This document shows positions 11,612 to 23,600 of a stretch of 64,000 nt of DNA, one piece after another. Position 1 is the first letter of the stretch. Every line of letters begins with the position of its first letter. Source of the DNA: Littorina saxatilis. Taxonomy: Eukaryota > Mollusca > Gastropoda > Littorinimorpha > Littorinidae. The translations under genes were made by a program, and so were the position numbers. The notes beneath the pieces are model-generated. The model had not been told where the DNA came from. It ran no database searches and was given only the letters and a program-made list of their open reading frames with translations. The stretch is taken from assembly GCF_037325665.1 (NCBI RefSeq), contig NC_090261.1, positions 19,693,231 through 19,757,230 of the forward strand, read 5' to 3'.

Positions 11612-14600
11612 CAAGGGGTAGACGATGGCGGGGTTGCACGTGCACCAGCTAAAACAAAAATTCGTAAAAAAATAGAAATAAAACATTTGACATCTTTACT
11701 TGGGAATTCGGTAAGATGAGTTCTTGGCAATTTTTAATCTCGGATAGCACCATTTTGCTCCTTCCTACAAAAAGTTTTTGGTGGGGGGTGGCATGCCGTC
11801 CGTACCCCCTATCAGTCTCCCCTATCAGTCTCGGGCATGCTTCGCGACCTCCATTTACACTTTTAAATTCTCAGTACACCCCCCTTTCAAACTTACTCTA
11901 CCAACTGACCTACTGGGCCCCCAAATGACTGTTCACTTTTGTGTCAGTCAAATCATGGGGGTGGGGTTGGGGCGGGAATAAGTGTAGAGTAAGCAATAAG
12001 GAAACATCTTATTTTTGGAGGCAGGTATTGTAACTGCATATTGAACTTAGCTGTGTTCAAATTTGGTTATGATGTGATGAAAATTCTGGTGTTCTAACGT
12101 TTTTACTAAACTACTCACAAAAAGTCAAGGAACACTTTTTATATTACGCAATGCACCAAAACCAGTCAAGACACAATGATGATCGTTCGCACATATTTAA
12201 TTTCATTATTCGACAGTTTGAATATAAAACAATCAAAGCGATGAATGGACAAATCCATTTTTGGCAAATTTTTAAACACAGCAGGGATCATTTTCAAAAG
12301 TCACCAAATTTTCAAAGTTCATTCGACTGTGTGAAAATCACGAAAACAAAGTCAATAATGAGTGCTGCCTCCACGATTTGCCAGGCACTCAGTGCAGCGA
12401 TGTCTCATGGACTCGACAAGCCTCCTCAGGTTAGCCTGGGGTGCAGCCTGCCACTCTGCTTGAAGGAATCCCCAGAGCTGTTGCAGGTTTTGTGGTGGAG
12501 GGTGGTTGTCGTGCACTCGGCGCTCCAGTGCATCCCAAAAGTTCTCAATAGGGTTCAGATCCGGACTACAGGATGGCCAGTCCATCCTGACAACCCCTGC
12601 TTGCTGGAGAAAGGCGTTTACCAGCCGAGCACGGTACGGCGTGGTGTTGTCATCCATGTAAACGGAGTGGGCTCCAATCTGCTGTAATGTGGGTACAGCA
12701 AAACGGCGAAGGATCTCGTCCCTGTAGCGCTGGGCGTTCAGTCTGCCTTGGATGAGGTAGAGGGGGGTTCTGTGATGGGCAGAGATCCCACCCCATACCA
12801 TGATGGAACCCCCACCATGGGCAGTCACCTGCTGAATGCAGTCATCGTTGTAGCGCTCCCCCTGTCGCCTCCACACGCGCACACGGCCGTCGTTGTGCTC
12901 CAGGCTGTGCTCCGTCGTTGTGCTTCATCAGTGAAGAGGACCACAGCCCACTGCTGACGTGTCCAGCCAATGTCATGCCTGGACCAAACTCTGCGAGCTC
13001 TCTTGTGGATGAGGGTTAGCTTGGGGCGCTTGGATGGACGACGGGCGTGGTACTGGGCAGCATGCAGGCGGTTGCGAACAGTCTGTGTGCTGACGTTGGT
13101 GTTGGTAGCAGCCCGTAATTGCCTCATGATATAGTGATTCTTTCCATTCATTTATGTACACAAAATAGTGTTTTATTTATCATTACTAAAGCTAAAAATG
13201 TCAGTTGGGATCTCGTTCAAAATCACAATATTTTCCGCAAAGTTGCTTTGACTGATAGGTTTAAACGCTGATTTCTCGGATATTTTGTACAAAATTATCT
13301 TTCTACAACCTGATTTACAAACAAGAAACACTACTGTTTCCAGTGGTAGGCTTTGCAACATCTAATAATCTATTTTACTTTCCTCGGGTATGTCCCACTT
13401 TTAAGCACCACCTTTTGGCACAGGCTCATATAATGTCAATATCAAAATTGAATAAAGTTCTGCTTAAACCAAAAACTGTTCAATGTTAACCGGCATCATG
13501 TAAAGGCCTCATTCAAACAAACGCTTCACTCTTTCACAGATTGGGGAAAACAAAGAAAAAGCTCCAGGTTTCAAAAACATGTTCGCCAGCCATTATGGCA
13601 CATGAGCACGAGCTTTGCCGATCACAATTTTGTGATTACTTTCATGGAGTTTTCTGAACTTTACCTGCATGTTCTGTTTTAGTTGTTGCAAAGTTCTTTG
13701 CAGAACAAAGTAAAGATCCGGCGGATGAGATTTATTTTGACAAAATAAAGTAATGAGCTGAAATAGATATGAGAAACAATGGCTGTACTTCAGTTTGCGT
13801 GCCAAAGTGATGTTGTACATGGAAAGGATTTCAGGATGTTTTCACATTGGTTTTACCTACTGACTCAACTGGAGATGAAGTAAAGTACACCAAACTCATG
13901 ATTATTTTGAGAAAAGTCGTTATAGGTCCATTGATGGTAGGTTGTATGTCTTAACAGAGAGGGGGACTTGATATAGAGGTAAGAAATACTAAGAAATAGC
14001 AGGACAAATAATGTGTCAAGAAAAAATGAGTTGTAATATTGAAGGGGATGGTAAAATAGAGGGGTCGTTAAGGGGAGGTACCACTGTACTGCTTTAGCTT
14101 CACAGCAAAGTTTTACACAAATGTATCCACATCCCCTTCACATATAGCAGATAGAAACTTGTATACTTACAAAGTGAATGCCACTGGCAGAGACAGCAAG
14201 AGAAAAGACACAATGAAGACCAGGCCACTGTAAGCATGTAAAGTCGAGGCGTAAATGGCAGAGAAGACAAAGGGAGCCAAGAAGTAGGTGATGCTCTCTC
14301 CACAATGCATCATAGCAAACAAGGACCCTGCACACAAATGAACAAACAAAGACATGATGTCCTGGATGTAACTTAAATCAATTAATTTAATTCTTGACAG
14401 GGTTAGTGTCAAAACGTTGCTGACACAGTGACAGTACTTCCAGTTTGCTCAACATGTTACTGTATCAACATCATTACTGTGACTGTGTCTCTGTCCTGCC
14501 CACTTTCTTCAGTCTTTATTTCTTGACTGGAACTGTGGTGAACACTTCTTGCTACTGGCAGCAACAAACCCGCATGTAAGTAAATTACCCCATCAAAAAA

Positions 14601-17600
14601 TGTATAAGGCTTATAGTTATCATCAGAATTAGAGAAAAATGTATGAAATAATATATATATTGGAACATGGTGCCCTCTCAATGTCCATGTGTCTATCAGG
14701 CATGGGAATTCCAAAATAGAAAAAACTCTGAAAACCAGGGGCCGCCTAGGCCCGGGCGGGTTACAGGGGCAGAGCCCTGTTGGGGGGACCAGGCGGGCGA
14801 AGCCTCCCGAAAGGAAAACGAATTTTAGCATTTTAGACCAATATTTTGATAGTTCTCGTGTAAGAAAATCATGGATTGAGAGACAATAATACAGTGGAAC
14901 CCCTCTCTAGCGACCTTGAAAATGTTGACAAAAATCGGTCCTTATGGAGGGGGGTCCTTACAGAGGGAGGGGGCGGGGTCAGGGGGCCACAAAGAAAGTC
15001 ACCTCAGATTTTCTTAAAAAAAGAAAACAGAGAAGTTTGAGTTGCTGACGACCGTTTCCTCAAGCAAACTGCTTCGATTTCATGTTTGACATTGTCGATG
15101 GTGTCCACCAGTTCTGGTGCATGTTTCAATGCAAAAAGAGTTACCGTATTTGACGGATTACAAGACAAAGTCGTTACACAAGCTGTTAGATCGGTCCTTA
15201 GACGTTAGAGCGGGGTGGTCGCTTCACTGGCGACAACTATCTAAGGAAACACATCGGTTAAAAAAAAAAGGGTCGTTGTGGCGGGGTAGTCGTTAGAGAG
15301 GGGGGTCTTTGTGAGGGGTTCCACTGTATACATATAATTTAATTTACCTTTTTTTTTGCCGTGGACAATTTTTTATTTTCGCTGAAACGTAATTTCCTTT
15401 TCGCGGAAATCCGCGATTTCGCGGACAATTCCCAAGCCTGGTCTATGCAGAGAAGCAGAACACATCCTCCAGGACTACAGGGATCTCTAGATATATTTCA
15501 ACAGCCGAGGGAGGAGGCAGGGATCGCGCTAGGATTTTTCAAATTGAGTTCATCTTCAATACTGATCACTTTGGTGGTCAGTGTGGTGCAATTAAGATTT
15601 TGTTCAAAATAAGGCTTGTAGTTACATTTGTATTGTGGCAATGCATTAAGATAATGATAATGTATAAATTCATATATTTTTTGCTGTCTGCATGATGCAT
15701 TTAATTGCAAACTGATAATAAAATGTCGAAGTTGTGACCCAAAATGGCTTTCCTAAAGAGGAATGGCTTCAGTGGGTCAACTCAAACAGTGATATTGACG
15801 ACATCAGTGCATCACCACAAGAAATTATGCTTTTAATTTAGGCTTCATGCATTAACAAAACATTGTGCTACACTTTGTTTTTTTCCTTTAGAAGTGGATA
15901 TTGACGCAAGTATGGACGAAAAATTGCGTTTCAGACGCATCACTAAGTGTCCCATTGTGATGTATTTTTCACTTTCCCAAAGTCGATGACAAAATAAAAT
16001 CAGCTTGTCCACTATGCACATCAACAAACTATATCCAAAATACTTCATTTCGCACCCTATTAGCTTACAAATATTCGAAAGATTTGGATGCTGAGAATAT
16101 TTTTACATAGCGGTGTCTCAAGTGTAGCGTCTGAAACGCAACCCAAACAATCGCAGAAAATGTGTTCGAAACTCGAGTTCAGACCGGTTTCCTTGCGTTG
16201 ACGGAATTCTCCGGGAAATTCCACACAAACCGATGACGTTTACACAGAAAATCCAAACACATTTTGACCTTGGGACACAAAAAAAAGTGACGCGTCCCGT
16301 CTTCCGGTCACTCGTGCATCTGAAACGGAAAGTAGCACTTTTGTCGACAAGCTGTGAAATCGATGATTTTCTTCAATCATCTTTGACCATCTGCATTTGA
16401 GGTTGGTATTTTTATATGCTTTTAGTTCCATGCATCATTATACTTTAATGTATCGATTGGAGATTGGATTTCCCTTCTTTGAGTCATGTGACGTCAGAGG
16501 CCGACAAAACTTTATAATTTGGCTTTTCAGGTTGACCGAAACTTCAAAGGAACTCAACAAAAAAAAACGTCATGTGTTTGATTGCATGTGTGTGTGCTGT
16601 TCAATGTCAAAACAACAACAAAGTGAGTACATGACGTGTATTTTGTAGTTCCTTTGAAGTTTCGGTCAACCTGAAACGCCCAAATATGAAGCTTATGTGT
16701 TTGATTGCATACATGACTGTGGATTGCATGCATGTGTGTGTGTGCTCGTTCAATCGTCAAAACAACAACAAAGTCATAAGTACCTGAAAGGAATTCGATT
16801 GATACATAAATGTTATTTACGTGTTTGACCAAAATATGACATTTTACACAGATCTCGACAGTCATTGTTCACCTCGACCGCTAGCGCGGTCTCGGAGAAC
16901 AATGACTGTCTCGATCTGGGTAAAATGTCATATTTTGGTCAAACACGCAAATAACGTATATTATTTTTTTAATGTTTGTGTTTTGCTAGCAGGTAACTTG
17001 ATCTAAATAAACCGTGTTTACATTTTCTCTTTGTGTCCCATGCAACTTTCTTTCTTTGTTTGGTGTTTTACGTCGTTTTCAACCACGAAGGTTATATCGC
17101 GACGGGGGAAGGGGGGAGATTGGGATAGAGCCACTTGTCAATTGTTTCTTGTTCACAAAAGCACTAATCAAAAATTTGCTCCAGGGGCTTGCAACGTAGT
17201 ACAATATATTACCTTTCTGGGAGAATGCAAGTTTCCAGTACAAAGGACTTAACATTTCTTACATACTGCTTGACTAACATCTTTACAAACATTGACTATA
17301 TTCTATACAAGAAACACTTAACAAGGGTAAAAGGAGAAACAAAATCCGTTAGTCGCTGGGGAGAATCAGGTAAATTCTTTCTCGTCCCAACCAATATGGG
17401 ACTCCCCCAAACCTGCGGGGGGCCGAGTCAGCCATGCTGACCAACAACAACAAGAAGGGCAAAGCCCATACGACTCACATGCTTGACCTTGACATTTACA
17501 TGACCTTGACCTTGACGGTCAAGGTCAAATAACTAAACCTAGCAATGACATCATACACTAAGAACTGCTTTACACATTTTTCCTACCAAAATACATGTGA

Positions 17601-20600
17601 CCTTGACCCAAGGTCAAGGTCATCCAAGGTCATGCAACACAAAGCTGTTAATTCAAGACATAGGAAGTACAATGGTGCTTATTGGCTCTTTCTACCATGA
17701 GATATGGTCACTTTTAGTGGTTCACTACCTTATTTTGGTCACATTTCATAAGGGTCAAAGTGACCTTGACCTTGATCATATGTGACCAAATGTGTCTCAT
17801 GATGAAAGCATAACATGTACCCCACATAATTTTTAAGTTTGAAACAGTTATCTTCCATAGTTCAGGGTCAAGGTCACTTCAAAATATGTATACAATCCAA
17901 CTTTAAAGGACCCTTGCGACCTTGACCTTGAAGCAAGGTCAACCAAACTGGTGTCCAAAGATAGGGCTTACATTGCCCTGTATAGCATACATAGCTAAGG
18001 TTGCCATTCTCGATAACTTCAGAAAAAAATGCGAAAATGTGAAAAATGGTCATTTTTAAGACAACAATTACGGCCCCTGTGACCTTGAACTTGAAGTGAG
18101 GTCAAGTTGCCGCACATGTTTTTTGATATCTTGTAACCATACACCATCAAGCCACATCAGGTGTTGATAGACTTAATAGTGTCCAAGAAATATCCAACGT
18201 TAAAGTTTTCCGGACGGACGGACGGACGGACGACTCGGGTGAGTACATAGACTCACTTTTGCTTCGCATGTGAGTCAAAAATGGCGTTGAACCACAAAAG
18301 TTACTGAAAAACACAAGTCCAAAATGGACAGAAATTCAGCAACTACAAGGCAAAAATTCCTGTCAATAAAACGACAAAAGGAACGAGCTCACCAACTACA
18401 AAAGCCAGCAAGCAAAGTAGACGGGTAACGTGGCCGGCAGGTGTCAACCAACACAAGAGTCAACCACGGGAGCGCCAAAATCAGACAACCTCCTCTCAAG
18501 AGGCTGAAAAAGTCGTATGATTGTAGCCACGTGGTGATAGAGGTAGTGACGTAGTACACACCAATGGGAGGTAACTCACAGAGTATGTGCTCATTACCAT
18601 GGCTATTTTTAGCTCTTTTGGTGATGGGGTTGCTTCCCTTTAAAAATGTTAGACAGGTAAGCGTTTTCAGACCTTAGCATCTCAGACTGTGTAAATGCTA
18701 TATGTGATTCGGAGTAAGAATATGTAATTTAATTTGTTTTATGATTTATCTGTGCATTTCCTGTGTAAATAAATTTATAGTTTGCATTCATACTTGCAGT
18801 GTTAAAATTTCTTCGAGTGGTGGTCAGACTGTACATGTGACATTGAAACTATAGATTTTCTGATCAAACATGATATATATATATATATAATAATTTATAT
18901 ATCACATTTTTGTGTGCATGCATGACTCCATAACTCATTCTAAATCAAAAAGACAGCATTTCAACAAACAAAAACAAGGAGTAGGAGTTTATGGTGTCCC
19001 GTGTAATTCTGTAACGCTGTAATGGTTTGTTTTTTTCTCCTGAAAACCAAGTGTGACCAAATTTTATACTAGCTGGGCTACAACAACTAAGTGGTGTTGT
19101 TAACATTTATAATAAATTTAGCTTCATTGTACTTTCCTTTGCTAATTTAGAGAAAGTTTTGTTTCTAGTGTTCGGATGCTACGGTGTCCCATTGTATTTA
19201 CAACTCTTTAAGTTCACACATGCAGTTGGGGGTGCAAGGTCTGTTCTAAAAGTCTTATTGCAATGTCATCAAGCATATCATAATCAAAAATTAATGGACA
19301 TCTACTTTTTTTGCGATATACACAGGGCTGAATATTGGCGGTCGCCTGATCGCCCCCGGCTGGTTCGAAATTCCTCTGAAATCGCCCGCCGGGCGGGTTC
19401 AAATTTCGCTGAAGCACAAAGTCGTTAGGCAACGTTGTTAAATCCTTCAGAGACTTTCACATGTTGTAAAACAGTTTCCTCTCAGATAAAAACTCGGTCA
19501 TTGACCCCGGGTAAGAAGGTCAGTCAGTGTCTGGACAGGCAGCTGTGTTCAGATTGCAAGTACTGGTCATTGACCCAGGTCTCAAGGCCAACCAGCTTTT
19601 ACAATGCATCTGCCTTTGATCTGACCGCCCATCCAGAGCAAACATATTCCCCCTCTGTATTTTTCCTTTGATGTGCCTGCTATGTACCACTGATCCAGTT
19701 TCTGGGAAATGTATAGGTCATTGACTGCAGGGATACTCTGTAAATTTGGCTGGTATGCAACTTTTATACTTCTGCTTGATCAAACAGTAATATTAATAAC
19801 ACACACATAAAGAAAAAGAAACAAAACAAGAAAGCAACTTTGAAAAATTTTTTTACAATTGTAGTCAGCTTTTTATACAAAAAACATAATTTAAATTTAA
19901 AACAAGAAGAGCAAACGCTCGATCGAGTCACTTTCGCAGTTCTGAATATTATATGAGGCATCAGATGGACAGGAAGAAATTGCTATTCACAACACAATAC
20001 AGATGTAAATAATTTGATGTAAAGAATAATCCTATAAAGTTTGAATCAAATCCGATGAATAGTTTCAGAGATATGATATTTCAATTTTTTTCCTTCAAGA
20101 CATACCTGTGACCTTGAAAAAGGTCAAAGGTCACCAAAGCAGACGTCAAAGTGTAGAGGTCACTGGGAGTCACGTTCACATAAAATTTGAGCCCGGTCAC
20201 TTTTATAGTTTCCGAGAAAAGCCCAACGTTAAGTTGTGTGTTGCCGAACAGAAAAGGCTAGTTATCTCCCTTGTTTTTCTGATAACGTTCGTAAAAGGCT
20301 ACAGATGTAAATACTTTGATGTAAAGAATAATCCTACAAAGTTTCAATCACATCCGATGAACTTTGTCAAAGATATAAAATGTCTAATTTTTCCTTTGAC
20401 GCTGACCTGTGACCTTGAAAAAGGTCAAAGGTCAACGAAACCATCGTTAAAGTGTAGAGGTCATTGGAGGTCACGACTAAACAAAATATGAGCCGGATCG
20501 CTTTGATAGTTTCCGAGAAAAGTCCAACGTTAAGGTGGTGTCTACGGACGGCCGGCCGGCCGGACAGACTAACACTGACCGATTACATAGTCACTTTTTC

Positions 20601-23600
20601 TCAAGTGACTCAAAAATTGCTGATTTACTCTTTTGTTTAAAGTGTGTGTTTGTTTATGTGGTAAGTAAAGTTCCATAGTAAATTACTTTGTAAATTGTGT
20701 GGTAGGGGGTAACTTTCAGTGAGGTTTAGTGTGTGATTGTGTGACGGGGTGTGAATGTTGTTTTGATTTCTTGTTTCTTTGTGGTGGCTTTTATTTTAAA
20801 TTCTTTATTAAAACAAGGTTAATTATCATTATATTAAAATATAGCATTTTAGTCATCAAGTTTTTTGTGTGCAGACCTGTTTACCCTAAACCCGAGGCAA
20901 GAGTACTTTCCCAAAAAGTTGAGTGTATTTTTCAAAAAGTTGGTGTACTTTGCAAGCAAAGCCATATATGGGCTAGGGAAAATGTACGCGTGGGTGCAAA
21001 CGTGTTTGTGTAAGAATAGCATGTCTTGTGAACACCTTCAGAATTTAACTCCTTCCAATACAACAGGGATAAAAACAATTTTATTTACCTGTCAGTTTAT
21101 AGCATTATAACCAGTGTCTTCCAAACAGATTAATAATGAAAAGATGAAGTTCGTGAAATAACATCTACGGTTGACATTGCTTCAGCGCGGACTACAGCCT
21201 TTTCTTCTGGCAGGATTTGCTTTGCGGGAATGAACTTCATAATTCCTTGGCAGCTTTCAGCGGATTTCTTTGCAGCAACCTTGTCCAGGTGAGTTTAGGA
21301 ACTGCAGTGTCGTTCGATGTCATATTTCCCAGCATGGGCAACGGAGAAATCTGATTTACAATACTTGCAGTGTGCATGACTTTTTCCCCTAGTAGACTCC
21401 ACAATTCCTAGTTTTTTCTTATATTTCTCCAAGAAAATCTGCTGCTTCTGCTGTTTAGACTTGGTACAGTCATCCAAAACGGGCACATTTTTCTGCTTCA
21501 TTTTGCCACGATTGTCCAGACGATCGCACGTGCCAACAAGTTACAACTGAACAAGGTTTCCACAGCTGAAGACTCGCTGTCATGGTTATCTCCCTTCGAC
21601 CGAAACCGGTATCAGTTGTACCATTCCATAATCAGCACACCAACACCGGAAAACGTATTCTAGACTTTTTCTTAAGCGTATTTTGTGCGTGTGTCGCGTA
21701 TTTGCGTACCGATAATAATTTGGCGTACAAAATACGCCCAAATCGTACTGGTAAACAGGTCTGTGTGTGTGTTTGTGGTAGTTATTAGTAGTGCAAATCC
21801 ACATGTATGCATAATAAGTATGAATGTATGTCTTTTGTGTTTGTGGTTAGCACGCTACGAGCCACTGGGGCGGTTGTAAGAAATCCCGGCCAGTTGGGAT
21901 TTTGGGGGGCGGTTCAATTTTTGACTTACTGCCCCCCCCCTGGCCGGTAGTAAAAAAAGTTAAGGTACACCCCTGTATACATAGTGATGGTGTCCCAACG
22001 TTGCATCCGTAACGCCAGAATACCCCCCGTACTAAACATGCTGCTCCTGGTAAAAGGATTCATGGTATTGGTATCCATTTTGTCATTTCAAAATCTGTTT
22101 CTACATTGTTCAAGGTATCTAAAACCTTAACAGTTATTGTTTTTATCTTTATTTTAAATTTTAGCTCATTTTCCCCCTTTTGGTACTAGTACTGTAGATG
22201 AACTCAATTGCGTACGGCTTACGCAATGTCGGCCAAAAAACGCGTAAAGCAGAATCGATTTTGCGTCACACTATAACACAGTTAAATCATGTCAAAAACA
22301 CGCATTTCACTCACCTATTTCCGGCGCTCACATCGGCTCTGGAATTCGCGGCAAGCCCTGTCTACAACGTCCGCACTTGGGCTCACGGCGATACGCATCA
22401 GAGTGTCAACTTTGGTGTATGTTCTGTTTCAAAAAACCGACCGGCGTTGTTTTGCGTCGCTTGCGACAATCTTATACCGAGAGCACGTCACCTCATTTTG
22501 TTTTATCCAAAACAGACTTTAGATTTGAACTCGCGCGCGCGCGCTTGTGCTATGTTTGATCCAGAACAGACTAGAGATTCTAAACTCACGCACGTGTGCT
22601 ATAGTCTGATTCAGTATTGGGATGTGCTGCTGAGCATGCCGTTTTGAATAGAAGTTGTTTTGCGTACGCGTTGCGCATAAGCGCCGGGGAAATGCGTGGG
22701 CGGATTTTAAAACGCGTCAAATACGCAAAAAACATGCGTTAACGCGATCCCAGAGGAGGTCTGGCGAATCCTCAACAGTCTACGCCCTGGTGGACAAACT
22801 GCATGGGCCTGTGGAGGAATTATAGCAGACCAACTTTATCTTGAAAACTGATCTCTAAATACACTGACAGGCGAATTAGAAGAATAAGTTTGGCATTAGT
22901 GAAATTGATTAATTAATTCACGAATTAGTGCAGACTGACCTTGCTGTGAAGGAGCAATCCCTCTGGATACTGAGGCGCGCAACATCGGAAAAGGCAGGAG
23001 CTCAAAGGCAAGCAGAAGGATGGCTGCAAAAAACAATGTTTAATCAGGATTAAACTCCTACTAAAATGTGTTGTACTACTAGTATTACAGTAGTAGTAAC
23101 CATACTGCTCATTAGTTGTATAAGTTAACATAAAAATTATAATGGTTTTGTGGAAGGGCTCTTTCTCTTCAATATATTTTTGATAATTTTGATCAATACA
23201 GTATAGATTTTGTGTGTAAAAATTCACATGAAATTGATGAATTCACTTAAACCAGTAAAAGTAAACGGATGAACTACTCTGATTGCTGACTTTGTAGAAA
23301 AACATCTGTCTAGTTAACCTGTTTCTATGTATACAGTTACACCAAAATTTCTACTTTAAAATGTTATTTCTTGATTTCTTTTTTTTACTGATGGTAATGT
23401 ACATTCGATGGTTTACAAGCTGCATCTGACAGAACAAACGACTTACAAAAGAAAATAAGGGTTTCATTGTGAACAACAGCAATCCACAGTGTTCCCACAG
23501 CCTTGGACGCCAGACCAATGAAGACTATGGAAGTGTCTGACAAGAAGCGCTGGAAGATAGGCGTACAGAGAGCCGTTGCTATGGCAGCCACAGCCATGAT

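Noticed and set aside
11336-11730. poly Thr-His and Cys-Val frames
   Set aside because: Translation of the (TG)n microsatellite.
12151-12687. 178-residue plus-strand frame
   Set aside because: Antisense shadow of the Tc1-like transposase on the minus strand.
22198-22647. 149-residue plus-strand open frame
   Set aside because: Composition looks like translated repeat sequence and no family or splice signals are seen.
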